A stretch of DNA of 64,000 nt from the NCBI RefSeq assembly GCF_016745425.1, contig NZ_JAERVK010000016.1, positions 1 to 64,000 of the forward strand. Direction: 5' to 3'. A model generated the notes under the pieces. It was not told the DNA's origin. It worked only from the letters and a program-made list of their open reading frames with translations, and ran no database searches. Shown here in pieces: positions 29,273 through 40,000 of this stretch. The position numbers were made by a program, and so were the translations under genes. The stretch's first letter is position 1. Every line of letters starts with the position of its first letter. Source of the DNA: Candidatus Methylomicrobium oryzae (lineage in GTDB: Bacteria; Pseudomonadota; Gammaproteobacteria; Methylococcales; Methylomonadaceae).

Positions 29273-31129
29273 ATGACCGACCCGATGGGATTAATTCGAG
29301 TTGCCTCTGCCAGCCGTCCGCTTTCAATATCGAAAGCCCTAAGCAGCTCAAGCAAGCGCCACTATCTCGCACGCCTGCTGCTGTGTTTCTCTCTCGGCTG
29401 GCCGTTGCCGCCGCTTCACGCACAAGAAGCCTCCCTTCCCCAGACCGGCATCGGGAAAGAGATTTTTATGCTGCTCGAGTCGAAACAGCATCCTTACCTG
29501 GTCCAAACCGGTTTCGCCGGCCGCGCCGAGGACATGCAGGCGCTTTACAAAGCCGCGAATTACGAACCGGTCTGGCTGAACCGCAACGATGCCGAAGTGC
29601 TGATCACGGAAACGCTCGATCTGTTATCGAATGCCGCCAGCGAAGGACTGAATCCGCAACATTACGATGCCGGCAAGCTGAAGGAAATGCTGCCGGCGAC
29701 CCTCCAGCTTCCCCCGGTCGCGGTCCGAAAACGGGCCATGTTCGATACCGCCGTCAGCTTGTCGCTGCTGCGCTATCTGCACGATCTGCATTATGGGCGG
29801 GTCAGCCCGCAAGACATCAACTTCAACTTGAAACTGCGCGAGAAAAAGCTCATCGACTTACCTGCGCTGATCCTCTCCGCCCTTGACCGGAGCCGGATTA
29901 CGCCGTTGCCCGCAGAGGTCGAGCCGAAGCTGGACCAATACCGAAAACTTAAACCGGCATTGGCGCATTACCGCGAATTGGCCGCCCGCGTCGTACCGCT
30001 TAAACTGGATGTTGCCCGCTCCGTGCATATCGGCGATAAGCATCCGCAGTTGGAGGAACTGCGGCGCTTCCTGGTGCAAACCGGTGAAATTCAGGCCGGC
30101 GCGGACAATACCCAGACGCCGACCGACCCGGTTTACGACAAGGAACTGAGCGAAGGGGTCAAGCGCTTCCAGGCTCGCCACGGGCTGACCGCAGACGGCG
30201 TGCTCGGCAGGGGTACCGCCGCTGCACTCAGCGTGCCGCTCTCCGAACGGGTTACCCAAATCGAACTGGCACTGGAAAGGCTGCGCTGGCTCCCCGAAAT
30301 CGGCACCGGCCCGTATATTCTAGTGAACATTCCGGCGTTTCAAATGTGGGTGTATGACGATATCAGCAAGAGCGAACCTTCACCTCTCAGCATGCGGGTC
30401 GTGGTCGGCCAGGCGATGAAGACCCAAACCCCGGTGCTGATGGCCGAAATGAAGTTCATCGATTTCATGCCCTACTGGAATGTCCCTTACAGTATCACCA
30501 AAAACGAGATCATACCCAAACTGATCGCGAATCCGGCTTATCTTCATTCCGAAAACCTGGAGATCGTTACCGCGTTCAGCGACCAGGCCAAACCGGTCCC
30601 GCTGAACGTCGATTCGCTGCTGATGCTCAAACAGGGACTCCTGAAGATCCGTCAGCGCCCGGGCAAAAAAAATCCGCTCGGCAAAGTCAAATTCATGTTT
30701 CCCAACAAGGACGACGTCTACCTGCATGATACGCCGTCGAAATCACTGTTCAACCGATCGACACGCGATTTCAGCCATGGCTGCGTGCGCATCGAAAGGC
30801 CGCAGGATCTCGCCGAATTCGCGCTCAGAAACCAGCCCGAATGGACCAAAGAAAATATTCAGCTCGCGATGCAGGCCCCAAAAATGCAGCGCGTGATGCT
30901 GAAAAGATCGATCCCCATTCTATTCTTTTACACGACCTCGTTCGTCGAGCAGAACGGTGAAGTAGCTTTCTATCGCGACATCTACGGTCATGACACTGTA
31001 CTGCTCGAAACCCTGAAAAACAGCTCGGACTTGTCCGACCAATTGCTGTTTGTTAGCCAAGGTACGGCACCGCCAACGCGCTCAACTGAACGGCGTCTTT
31101 CAGATCCCTCGGGGTCGGTCGGCATTTAG
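29273..31129 (+). CDS. LdtD (YcbB)-like L,D-transpeptidase
   Basis: About 618 residues from the ATG at 29273; starts at 29201 (TTG), 29249 and 29285 are also possible, and none has a good ribosome site. A signal sequence lies at about 25-50 (RLLLCFSLGWPLPPLHAQ). A scaffold domain follows (about 60-270), then a peptidoglycan-binding repeat (ELSEGVKRFQARHGLTADGV), then the YkuD catalytic domain with FSHGCVRIERP. The nucleophile is C504. It forms 3-3 cross-links between meso-diaminopimelate residues in the periplasm, bypassing penicillin-binding proteins. Length and domain order match the YcbB group. Single gene. Confidence 0.9.
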   Translation: MTDPMGLIRVASASRPLSISKALSSSSKRHYLARLLLCFSLGWPLPPLHAQEASLPQTGIGKEIFMLLESKQHPYLVQTGFAGRAEDMQALYKAANYEPVWLNRNDAEVLITETLDLLSNAASEGLNPQHYDAGKLKEMLPATLQLPPVAVRKRAMFDTAVSLSLLRYLHDLHYGRVSPQDINFNLKLREKKLIDLPALILSALDRSRITPLPAEVEPKLDQYRKLKPALAHYRELAARVVPLKLDVARSVHIGDKHPQLEELRRFLVQTGEIQAGADNTQTPTDPVYDKELSEGVKRFQARHGLTADGVLGRGTAAALSVPLSERVTQIELALERLRWLPEIGTGPYILVNIPAFQMWVYDDISKSEPSPLSMRVVVGQAMKTQTPVLMAEMKFIDFMPYWNVPYSITKNEIIPKLIANPAYLHSENLEIVTAFSDQAKPVPLNVDSLLMLKQGLLKIRQRPGKKNPLGKVKFMFPNKDDVYLHDTPSKSLFNRSTRDFSHGCVRIERPQDLAEFALRNQPEWTKENIQLAMQAPKMQRVMLKRSIPILFFYTTSFVEQNGEVAFYRDIYGHDTVLLETLKNSSDLSDQLLFVSQGTAPPTRSTERRLSDPSGSVGI

Positions 31130-31528
31130 GCCTGGTTTTCTGGAAGTCTTCGGTGATGGATATGAAGACGAAAGAGGGCTTGAGAATGGGTAATAAAACT
31201 AACCATTGTATATCCGCGAGGTATCATTATTTAATCCGTTACATTGTACCGTTCATGGATATACACTTTAATCGCTGAAGAAAGGGCACAGAAAAAGCCG
31301 CTCTGGCAGCGGGCATCTACAAACGCCCTCACTAACAAGGGGGCTGGTTAGACCTGAAGTTTCGAGATTACCTCGCCAGCGGCCTGACCACGCAAGACAT
31401 ATAATGCCTGCAATCTTCTACTGCGACGATTATGGCAAGTGCCATCGATCTTTTTGCAAATATTCGATAAATTGCTAAAGGATTCATTTAACGGGATATG
31501 GCAACCCATTTTTAGGACTAAGAGAAAA
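31130..31528. other. intergenic region before the polysaccharide locus
   Basis: About 400 bp with no gene I can support. It is more AT-rich than the flanks and should hold the promoter of rfbBDAC and the downstream exporter, but I see no convincing boxes. Confidence 0.3.
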
Positions 31529-32590
31529 ATGAGTATTCTTGTAACAGGCGGAGCAGGTTTTATCGGTTCCAATTTCGTGCTTGACTGGTTCAAACATCAT
31601 GAGGAATCCCTTATTAACCTGGACAAGCTGACTTATGCCGGCAATATCGAAAACCTCCAAAGCCTTGAAGAAAACGATCGGCACCGCTTCGTCCGGGGAG
31701 ACATCGGCGACAAGAACCTGGTCAACGCTTTGCTGGCAGAACACCGGCCGCGGGCGATCGTAAATTTTGCGGCGGAAAGCCATGTCGACCGATCGATTCA
31801 CGGCCCCGAAGATTTCATTCAGACCAATGTCGTCGGAACCTTCCACCTTCTCGAAACCGCACGGAATTACTGGACCACGCTACCGGAAAAGATGAAGGCC
31901 GGTTTTCGTTTCCTGCACGTTTCCACCGATGAGGTGTACGGATCGCTGAGCAAAGAGGATCCGGCCTTTTGCGAAGCCAACCGTTACGAACCCAACAGCC
32001 CTTATTCGGCCAGCAAGGCGGCCAGCGATCACTTGGTGCGCGCTTATCATCATACATACGGGCTGCCCGTATTGACGACCAATTGTTCCAACAATTACGG
32101 TCCCTACCATTTCCCCGAGAAATTGATTCCGTTGGTGATCCATCATGCGCTCGCCGGCAAGACGCTGCCGATTTACGGAGACGGCCAGCAAATACGGGAC
32201 TGGCTGTATGTCAAAGACCATTGCAGCGCGATCCGAAGGGTCCTGGCTGCCGGCAAAGCGGGAGAAACTTATAACGTCGGCGGCTGGAACGAGAAAGCGA
32301 ATCTGGATGTCGTCCATACGCTGTGCGATATTCTCGACGAACTGCAGCCCCGGTCTGACGGCCTCTCGTACCGCACGCAGATTACTTTCGTCAAAGACCG
32401 TCCGGGACACGATCGCCGCTACGCGATCGACGCGACGAAGCTGGAAAGAGAGCTGGGCTGGAAGCCTGCCGAAACGTTTGAATCCGGCATCCGCAAAACG
32501 GTTCAATGGTATCTGGATAATCCGGACTGGGTACGCAATGTGACGAGCGGCGCCTATCGGGATTGGATCAACAAACACTACGTGGTATGA
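31529..32590 (+). CDS. rfbB: dTDP-glucose 4,6-dehydratase
   Basis: A 353-residue SDR enzyme converting dTDP-glucose to dTDP-4-keto-6-deoxyglucose, second step of dTDP-L-rhamnose synthesis. The NAD motif is [15 protein letters not shown] (3-17). STDEVYGSL and [20 protein letters not shown] supply the catalytic Thr, Asp, Glu and the Tyr-x3-Lys. The start at 31529 gives the standard N-terminus; the upstream extension to 31439 is not family-like. The stop overlaps rfbD in ATGA. Confidence 0.96.
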   Translation: MSILVTGGAGFIGSNFVLDWFKHHEESLINLDKLTYAGNIENLQSLEENDRHRFVRGDIGDKNLVNALLAEHRPRAIVNFAAESHVDRSIHGPEDFIQTNVVGTFHLLETARNYWTTLPEKMKAGFRFLHVSTDEVYGSLSKEDPAFCEANRYEPNSPYSASKAASDHLVRAYHHTYGLPVLTTNCSNNYGPYHFPEKLIPLVIHHALAGKTLPIYGDGQQIRDWLYVKDHCSAIRRVLAAGKAGETYNVGGWNEKANLDVVHTLCDILDELQPRSDGLSYRTQITFVKDRPGHDRRYAIDATKLERELGWKPAETFESGIRKTVQWYLDNPDWVRNVTSGAYRDWINKHYVV

Positions 32591-33480
32591 AAATTCTCTT
32601 ATTCGGCAAAGATGGCCAGGTCGGGCGCGAACTTCAGCGGACATTGCTGCCGCTGGGGGAAGTGTTCGCGCTCAACCGGCAGGACGCCGACCTGCAAAAC
32701 CTTACCGGACTGGACCGCTTACTGCAGACGGTAAAACCGGATCTGATCGTGAACGCAGCCGCTTACACGGCGGTGGACAAGGCCGAAACCGACTCGGCAA
32801 CGGCCTTCCGAGTCAATGCGGAGGCAGTGGAAGCGATGGCCGGCTATGCATTCGATCAAAAGGTTTTGCTGGTGCATTATTCGACCGATTACGTGTTCGA
32901 CGGACAAAAACCGGGCGCTTTCGTTGAAACCGACGCCCCGCACCCGCTCGGCGTGTACGGCCTGTCCAAAAGGAAAGGAGAAGAGGCGATCGAACAAAGC
33001 CGCTGCAACGCCCTGATTTTCCGCACCAGCTGGGTGTTTTCCGCACACGGCAACAATTTCATTAAAACGATTCTGCGCCTGGCCAAAGAGAAAAACAGCC
33101 TGAATATCGTCGCGGACCAATTCGGCGCACCGACATCGGCAGAGTTGATTGCCGACGTAACCGCCCTGGCAATCGCAGGTTATCGATCCGGCCGCCTCGG
33201 CAGCGGCATTTATCACCTGACCGCCAACGGCGAAGCCAACTGGCATCGGTTCGCCTGCCACATCGTCGACCGCGCGCTGGCCAACGGCCTCCCGCTGCAG
33301 TTGGACGCGCTGCGGATTAATGCAATCACCACCGAAGACTATCCTGTTCCTGCCCGTCGCCCGAAAAATTCCCGGCTCGATACTTCGCTGTTGTCTTCCG
33401 GGCTCGGACTGCAGTTACCCGACTGGACCGTGCATGCAAACCGCACGATCGATCAATTGACGCTTTCACCGTTACCCTAA
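32587..33480 (+). CDS. rfbD: dTDP-4-dehydrorhamnose reductase
   Basis: A 297-residue SDR enzyme reducing dTDP-4-keto-L-rhamnose to dTDP-L-rhamnose with NAD(P)H. It starts [28 protein letters not shown] and [12 protein letters not shown] supply the Thr/Tyr/Lys catalytic set, and [20 protein letters not shown] is typical. The order rfbB-rfbD-rfbA-rfbC gives the whole pathway from glucose-1-phosphate. Confidence 0.96.
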   Translation: MKILLFGKDGQVGRELQRTLLPLGEVFALNRQDADLQNLTGLDRLLQTVKPDLIVNAAAYTAVDKAETDSATAFRVNAEAVEAMAGYAFDQKVLLVHYSTDYVFDGQKPGAFVETDAPHPLGVYGLSKRKGEEAIEQSRCNALIFRTSWVFSAHGNNFIKTILRLAKEKNSLNIVADQFGAPTSAELIADVTALAIAGYRSGRLGSGIYHLTANGEANWHRFACHIVDRALANGLPLQLDALRINAITTEDYPVPARRPKNSRLDTSLLSSGLGLQLPDWTVHANRTIDQLTLSPLP

Positions 33481-33486
33481 AAACCT

Positions 33487-34368
33487 ATGCAACGTAAAGG
33501 CATCATCCTGGCCGGCGGTTCGGGCACCCGCTTACATCCCGCCACGCTCGCCATCTCCAAACAGTTATTGCCGGTATTCGATAAGCCGATGATCTATTAC
33601 CCGCTCAGCACCCTGATGCTGGCCGGCATTCGCGACATTCTGATCATTTCCACGCCGCAGGACGTGCCGCGCTTCGAGCAGCTTCTGGGCAGCGGCGAAC
33701 AATGGGGACTCAACCTGCACTATGCCGTGCAGCCCAGTCCCGACGGGCTTGCACAGGCATTCATTATCGGCGAGTCGTTCATCGGCGGCGACCCTTCCGC
33801 CCTGATTCTGGGAGATAACCTCTTTTACGGCCACGATCTCCAGGAGCTTCTCGGCCATGCGATGGCGCGCAGCGAGGGCTCCACCGTATTCGCTTACCAC
33901 GTCAACGATCCGGAACGTTACGGCGTCGTCGAATTCGACCAGCAAGGCAAGGCCCTCACGCTGGAAGAAAAACCGCCTTTGCCCAAATCGAATTACGCGG
34001 TGACCGGCCTGTATTTCTATGACCGGGACGTGGTGGAACTCGCCCGGAATCTCAAGCCTTCGGCGCGCGGCGAACTGGAAATCACCGACCTGAACCGCAT
34101 TTATTTGGAGCAACGCAAGCTAAACGTCGAAATCATGGGCCGCGGATATGCCTGGCTCGATACCGGCACCCACGAATCTTTGCTGGACGCCAGCCAATTC
34201 ATCGCCACCATCGAAAACCGTCAGGGGCTCAAAGTATCCTGCCCCGAAGAAATCGCTTTCAGGCAACAGTGGATTAGTGTCGACCAACTCGACAAGCTCG
34301 CGCGGACGCTCGCCAAGAACGGTTATGGACAATATTTGCAGCGAATTCTGCAGGAGAACATATTCTGA
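33487..34368 (+). CDS. rfbA: glucose-1-phosphate thymidylyltransferase
   Basis: A 293-residue nucleotidyltransferase making dTDP-glucose, the first pathway step. The signature [20 protein letters not shown] is at residues 5-24, followed by [19 protein letters not shown], with ILGDNLFYG for the metal-binding region. Six bases after rfbD; its last base is the first of rfbC. Confidence 0.96.
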   Translation: MQRKGIILAGGSGTRLHPATLAISKQLLPVFDKPMIYYPLSTLMLAGIRDILIISTPQDVPRFEQLLGSGEQWGLNLHYAVQPSPDGLAQAFIIGESFIGGDPSALILGDNLFYGHDLQELLGHAMARSEGSTVFAYHVNDPERYGVVEFDQQGKALTLEEKPPLPKSNYAVTGLYFYDRDVVELARNLKPSARGELEITDLNRIYLEQRKLNVEIMGRGYAWLDTGTHESLLDASQFIATIENRQGLKVSCPEEIAFRQQWISVDQLDKLARTLAKNGYGQYLQRILQENIF

Positions 34369-34913
34369 TGAAAGCGACTCCCCTTGCGATAGCCGACGTT
34401 ATCCTGCTCGAGCCCGCCGTGTTCGGCGACGAACGCGGTTTTTTCTTTGAAAGCTTCAATCTGCGCCAATTCGAAGACATCGTAGACCGAAAAGTGAACT
34501 TCGTGCAGGACAACCATTCGCGTTCCGCGAAAAACGTCCTGCGAGGGTTGCATTATCAAATTCACCAGCCCCAGGGCAAGCTGGTGCGCGTGGCATACGG
34601 CAAAGTGCTCGATGTTGCGGTAGATATTCGCCGCTCCTCGCCCACTTTCGGCCGCTGGGTTAGCGCCATTCTTTCCGCGGAAAATAAACACCAGCTTTGG
34701 GTACCCGAAGGATTCGCGCACGGTTTCGTCGTATTGACCGACCACGCCGAGTTCCTTTACAAGACGACCGACTATTATGCGCCGACCTACGAACGCTGTA
34801 TTGCCTGGGATGATGCGACGCTCGCGATCGACTGGCTGATTCAGGATGCTCCGGTTCTATCGGCTAAGGACGCCGGCGGCTTGCCTTTGGATCAAGCCGA
34901 AACATTTGCCTGA
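34368..34913 (+). CDS. rfbC: dTDP-4-dehydrorhamnose 3,5-epimerase
   Basis: A 181-residue cupin-fold epimerase for dTDP-4-keto-6-deoxyglucose. The catalytic His lies in VLRGLHYQIH (about residue 63), and VWVPEGFAHGFV-type sequence is present (LWVPEGFAHGFVVL). The start overlaps rfbA by one base and the stop overlaps the exporter gene by one base, so the set is translationally coupled. Confidence 0.95.
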   Translation: MKATPLAIADVILLEPAVFGDERGFFFESFNLRQFEDIVDRKVNFVQDNHSRSAKNVLRGLHYQIHQPQGKLVRVAYGKVLDVAVDIRRSSPTFGRWVSAILSAENKHQLWVPEGFAHGFVVLTDHAEFLYKTTDYYAPTYERCIAWDDATLAIDWLIQDAPVLSAKDAGGLPLDQAETFA

Positions 34914-35734
34914 TGCAACGCTTCAACATTTCTCTCCGCGAAATGTTTGCCAGCTTCTGGCGCAACCGCAACCTGATCTATACGCTGACCAAACGCGAAG
35001 TGATAGGACGCTATCGCGGTTCGTTGCTGGGCATGGCATGGTCTTTTTTCAATCCGGTCCTGATGCTGCTGATTTATACCTTTGTGTTCTCGGTAGTTTT
35101 CAAGTCGCGCTGGGGGATCGGCGTTGAAGAAAGCCAAACCGAATTCGCAATCGTTCTTTTCGTGGGCATGATCGTCCACGGTTTGTTCGCCGAATGCCTG
35201 AACCGCGCCCCCGGCCTGATTCTCTCGAATGTCAATTATGTAAAAAAAGTCATTTTTCCGCTGGAAATCCTCCCTTGGGTTGCCTTGAGTTCGGCGCTTT
35301 TCCATAGCTCGATCAGCCTGATCGTTTTATTGGCCGCGCAATTGCTTCTCAGCCAGCAGATCATGTGGACGGCCTTGCTGTTTCCGCTGGTCTTATTGCC
35401 CCTGGTCCTTGCGACGATGGGCTGTGCCTGGTTTCTGGCCGGACTCGGCGTCTACGTGCGCGACATCGGCCAGATCACCGGCATACTGACGACGGTATTG
35501 ATGTTTCTTTCCCCGGTGTTTTACCCGGTCAGCGCCCTGCCCGATCAATATCAGCTCTGGCTGCAAATCAATCCGCTCACCTTTATCATTGAAGAAGGAC
35601 GCAATACGCTGATTTTCGGAAAAGTGCCGGATATTCGGCAATGGACCCTGATGGGGGCGGCAGGATTGAGCACTGCGTGGGCCGGCTTCGTCTGGTTCCA
35701 GAAGACGCGCAAAGGGTTTGCCGATGTCCTCTGA
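34913..35734 (+). CDS. wzm: polysaccharide ABC exporter permease (Wzm-like)
   Basis: A 273-residue ABC-2 type inner-membrane protein with six hydrophobic segments. KREVIGRYRGSLLGMAWSFF near residue 25 is the family's cytoplasmic entry helix. It forms the channel that moves completed lipid-linked polysaccharide across the inner membrane. It ends inside the start region of the ATPase gene (ATG 35724), an 11-bp overlap. The presence of this exporter rather than Wzx/Wzy suggests synthesis to full length in the cytoplasm. Confidence 0.92.
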   Translation: MQRFNISLREMFASFWRNRNLIYTLTKREVIGRYRGSLLGMAWSFFNPVLMLLIYTFVFSVVFKSRWGIGVEESQTEFAIVLFVGMIVHGLFAECLNRAPGLILSNVNYVKKVIFPLEILPWVALSSALFHSSISLIVLLAAQLLLSQQIMWTALLFPLVLLPLVLATMGCAWFLAGLGVYVRDIGQITGILTTVLMFLSPVFYPVSALPDQYQLWLQINPLTFIIEEGRNTLIFGKVPDIRQWTLMGAAGLSTAWAGFVWFQKTRKGFADVL

Positions 35735-37082
35735 AATCGCCATTAAAGTGGACAACTTGTCCAAATGCTACCAGATTTACGATAAGCCGCAGGACCGGCT
35801 CAAACAATCGATCTATCCGCGCTTGCAACACTTGGCGGGGCAGCAACCCAAACAATATTTCCGCGAATTCTGGGCGCTGAGAGACGTCTCTTTCGAGATA
35901 AAAAAAGGTGAAACGGTCGGCATTATAGGCCGTAACGGCAGCGGCAAATCAACGTTATTGCAGCTGATCTGCGGCACGCTGAATCCGACCGGCGGCAACA
36001 TTCAAACCAATGGGCGCATCGCCGCTCTGCTAGAGCTAGGCTCCGGCTTTAACCCAGAATTTACCGGGCGCGAAAATGTATATATGAACGCCGCCGTCCT
36101 TGGCTTGAGCAAAGAAGAAATCAATACCCGTTTCGATGATATTGTCGCTTTTGCCGATATTGGCGATTTCATTGAACAACCCGTCAAAACCTACTCCAGC
36201 GGCATGATGGTAAGATTGGCATTTGCCGTCATTGCACATGTGGATGCGGATATTTTAGTCGTGGACGAAGCATTGGCCGTGGGAGACGCATTCTTTACCC
36301 AAAAATGCATGCTGTTCTTACGCAGCTTTATGAAAACGGGAACGGTGTTATTCGTTAGCCATGATACCGGCTCTGTAAGAAGTTTATGCACCCATGGCAT
36401 CTGGCTTGAAAAAGGGCGTATTCTGCAAGAGGGCCCACCCAAGAAAATTTGCGAAAATTACTTGGAAGCATTCTACGAGGCTCAACAGGGCAAAAGCACG
36501 ACAACCCGCATTAAAATAGAAGCGATTGACCATTCGATAGCCCACGCGAAAGATCAACGTCAGGAGTTTATCAACGCGAGCAATTTGCGCAACGATATTC
36601 AATTATTCGAATTCAACCCCGAAGCGCCGTCATTCGGCAAAGGCGAAGCACAAATTGTCTCAGTCAAATTTCTTGACAGGGAAGGCAAGCCGCTTGCCTG
36701 GGTTGTAGGTGGAGAAGAAGTGGTGCTGAGAATTGAAGCCCTCGCGCATTCAAATCTTAACTCTCCTATCATTGGCTTTTTCGTAAAAGATAAGTTAGGA
36801 CAATGTTTATTTGGAGATAATACTTATCTTAGCTATATGGACTCACCGGTTGTCTGTCCAGGAGGCCAGTTCTTGACGGCGGATTTTTTATTTCAGATGC
36901 CCAGGTTATTTGCGGGCAATTACTCGATTACCGTAGCAATCGCAAATGGCACTCAGCAAAATCATATACAACATCATTGGGTACATGATGCAATTATTTT
37001 CAAATCCGAATCAACCAGCGTAGCTAGCGGATTAATTGGCATACCCATGAACAGCATTATTTTAAAAACAATGAGCTCATAG
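35724..37082 (+). CDS. wzt: polysaccharide ABC exporter ATPase with C-terminal carbohydrate-binding domain (Wzt-like)
   Basis: A 452-residue protein. The ATPase part (1-250) has Walker A GRNGSGKST at 69-77, the signature YSSGMMVRLAFA, and Walker B DILVVDEAL. After a linker, residues about 300-450 form a Wzt-C beta-sandwich of the type that recognises the modified end of the O-chain. That makes terminal capping, here perhaps methylation by the next gene, part of export. A TTG six bases earlier is possible, but the ATG is preferred. Confidence 0.92.
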   Translation: MSSEIAIKVDNLSKCYQIYDKPQDRLKQSIYPRLQHLAGQQPKQYFREFWALRDVSFEIKKGETVGIIGRNGSGKSTLLQLICGTLNPTGGNIQTNGRIAALLELGSGFNPEFTGRENVYMNAAVLGLSKEEINTRFDDIVAFADIGDFIEQPVKTYSSGMMVRLAFAVIAHVDADILVVDEALAVGDAFFTQKCMLFLRSFMKTGTVLFVSHDTGSVRSLCTHGIWLEKGRILQEGPPKKICENYLEAFYEAQQGKSTTTRIKIEAIDHSIAHAKDQRQEFINASNLRNDIQLFEFNPEAPSFGKGEAQIVSVKFLDREGKPLAWVVGGEEVVLRIEALAHSNLNSPIIGFFVKDKLGQCLFGDNTYLSYMDSPVVCPGGQFLTADFLFQMPRLFAGNYSITVAIANGTQQNHIQHHWVHDAIIFKSESTSVASGLIGIPMNSIILKTMSS

Positions 37083-40000
37083 ATGGATAGCGTTTGCGAA
37101 AAGTTACTAGAATCAGCAAATTTTAAACCATACCTTTTTAAAAAAAATAGTGCCTGGCTCGGCCATCTTCCATTTGCAGCATGGCTGATTCAAATATACA
37201 AACCGTCTATTTTTGTCGAACTGGGTACGCATTGGGGGCATTCCTATTTTTCGTTCTGCCAATCAGTCTATGAGGCTAATCTCGCCACTCAATGCTATGC
37301 TATCGACACATGGCAAGGCGATGAGCATGCAGGGCAATATGGCGATGAAGTGTTTCATCATGTCAATGTACACAACCAGGAACACTACGCTGGTTTTTCT
37401 CGACTGCTACGCATGACATTCGATGAAGCGCTGAATTATTTCTCAGATGCCTCAATTGAACTTCTGCATATCGATGGCCTGCATACGTACGAAGCGGTCA
37501 ATCACGATTTTGAGTCCTGGTTGCCCAAATTAGCACCGGGTGCAGTTGTGCTATTTCATGACATCAATGTGCGTGAGCGTGGTTTCGGTGTATGGAAATT
37601 ATGGGAAGAACTCCAAATACGTTATCCCAATACTCTCGAGTTTCTGCATTCTCATGGCCTTGGAATACTACAGTTGGATGGAGCGACCGAGGCCAAAAAA
37701 CTTGTCTGGCTGAATTGCAATACATCAGAAAAACTGCAACTGAAAAATTACTTTGCAGCTTTAGGTGCCAGGCAGTGGGAACGATTCGAATTTAGCCAGA
37801 TAAAAATCCATGTCAATCACCTCAGCCAATCCATTGCCGAACGCGATAGCAACATCAACAGCCTCGGCCAAGTTATAGCTGCACGGGATGAGCAAATCGT
37901 CAGACTGAACCAAACCATAGCCGAGTACGATGCACAGCTAACCTATCATAAACAAACCGTAGCCGATCGAGATAACCAGATAGCCAATCTCAACCAAGTT
38001 ATAGCCCAACATGACGGATTAATCGCTAACCTCAACCGAATCATAGCTGACTATGAGGGACAACTAGTTAATCTGCAAAATACAGTAGCTAAGCGAGACA
38101 TGCAAATTTTGCAGGCGCAGTCCACGGTTAAAGCTATTCTAGAATCGACTAGCTGGAAATTGACAGCTCCAATAAGATTTTTTGGAAAAGCAGTAAGGCA
38201 TGCTAAAAAAGCTTATATATTGAGAAAGAGTATTTTTGATTTAGCTCTTCGATATTCCCGTCGCCATTCAGTTTTTGAGCTTTTCAAACGTACGTTTTAT
38301 ATCATGAGCAAGGAGGGTTTGGAAGGAATCAGGTCTCGCCTGAGAGACTTTAACTCAAACCCACATAAACCAGAGTCTAAGCTAGCCAATACACTTGAAA
38401 AGCCAGCCTACCAGCCTCTCTCATCCATTGACATCAATAAATACGAGTATTTTTTCTTCGATGTATTTGACACCGCGATTATCCGCCTTTTTCAAAGGCC
38501 AATCGATTTATTTGAATATATTTCGGTAAGAACGGAAGATCCCGAGTTTCATATCAGACGCATTCAAAAAGAGACAAAAACAAGAGAGCTTTTCCTGGAT
38601 CGGAAGGATATCAGCATCTTTGAGATTTATAAGGATTTTGCAGATGCGTCAATTGACGAGGAAATTGCTACAGAGCTTAAATTTTGTGTAGCTAATCCCG
38701 AAGTTTATTTGTTTTATTCAAAGCTATTATCCGCCGGAAAAAAGATATATTTCATTTCGGATATGTATTTGAATAAATCAACAATCGCCGAAATGTTAGA
38801 ACGGAATGGATTTTCCGTTTATGCAGATATTTTTGTGTCATCGGAAGATGATTACATCAAGGGCGACGGAAGCAGATTCGAGTGGCTAAAAAAGAGCCTT
38901 CCCAGCTGTATAGGCAATGCAATTCACATTGGCGATAATATTATTGCCGATTTTATGCAGCCGACGTCGTATGGATTCGACGCAATTCATTATATGGAAA
39001 GCCATGCTTATTATCAGCATGATTCATTCCTAAATTCAAAAATCGAGTTTTTAAATTCAAAACAAAGCCTTGGCTTATCTTTTCTGATTTCTGTTTTCCG
39101 GTATTGGAAATCGGGATTTCACGATCAGGTTCCCAATTATTGGAGACAGTTCGGGTTTCTATTTGGTGGTGCACTGGTTTCTGTTTTTTGCGGCTTTATT
39201 AATAGTCAAATACTAAAAAACAAATTATCATGCAATAAAATTTTCTTTCTGGCACGAGATGGCGACATAATGAGCCAGATATACCGTCTATTTTATGATG
39301 ATGTTGAAGCGGCATATTTGATGGCCTCTCGCCGCTGCATGAGTTTCCCTTCGCTCATAGATCTCTCACATGCGGAAGATGTCGAAACGCTTAAATTATT
39401 TACTACCACAATTGGAGTAAGTGGGACAAAAGATATTTTGGAGCGATTCGGCTACACAAACCTAGGAGATCTTGAAGCAGACTTGAAAAAAATTGGTCCA
39501 GATCCTTCGAAATGGGCTGAGCCCATGATATTGGAATGCTTTTTAAGAAATAAAAAATCTATTCTCGAAAAAGCAATAACAGAGCGTAGGGTACTTTTTG
39601 ATTATCTCTCAAAAATAAATTTTTTCGATCAGAAAGATATCGTCATAGTCGATGTAGGATGGGGCGGAAGTATTCAAAACTCCCTAGTTAAGTTGCTGAA
39701 GCTCTGGGGTTATGAGAAGAAAAACCTTCATGGAATTTATCTGGGCGTAAATGATAAAGTGGCTCACAAAAATAACAAAGTCGGCTTTTTATTTAATGGT
39801 GATCAAACACATTTTGCAGAGTATTTTAATTTAATAGAACTTATAACTTCGTCTCCTCAAAATGGAATTGTTCGGATTGATTATGCTAATGGCACTTTTT
39901 TTCCCATATCTGGAACTGTCAATGAACATGAAAAACAAAGACAATTTGTTGCTGCTGAAATTCAGAAAGGAATAATTGATTTTGCACAAATTGTTAAAGA

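Noticed and set aside
37833-38126. regularly spaced repeats considered as a CRISPR array
   Set aside because: The repeats are in frame, diverged at DNA level and encode a coiled coil; there are no constant repeats with unique spacers and no cas genes.
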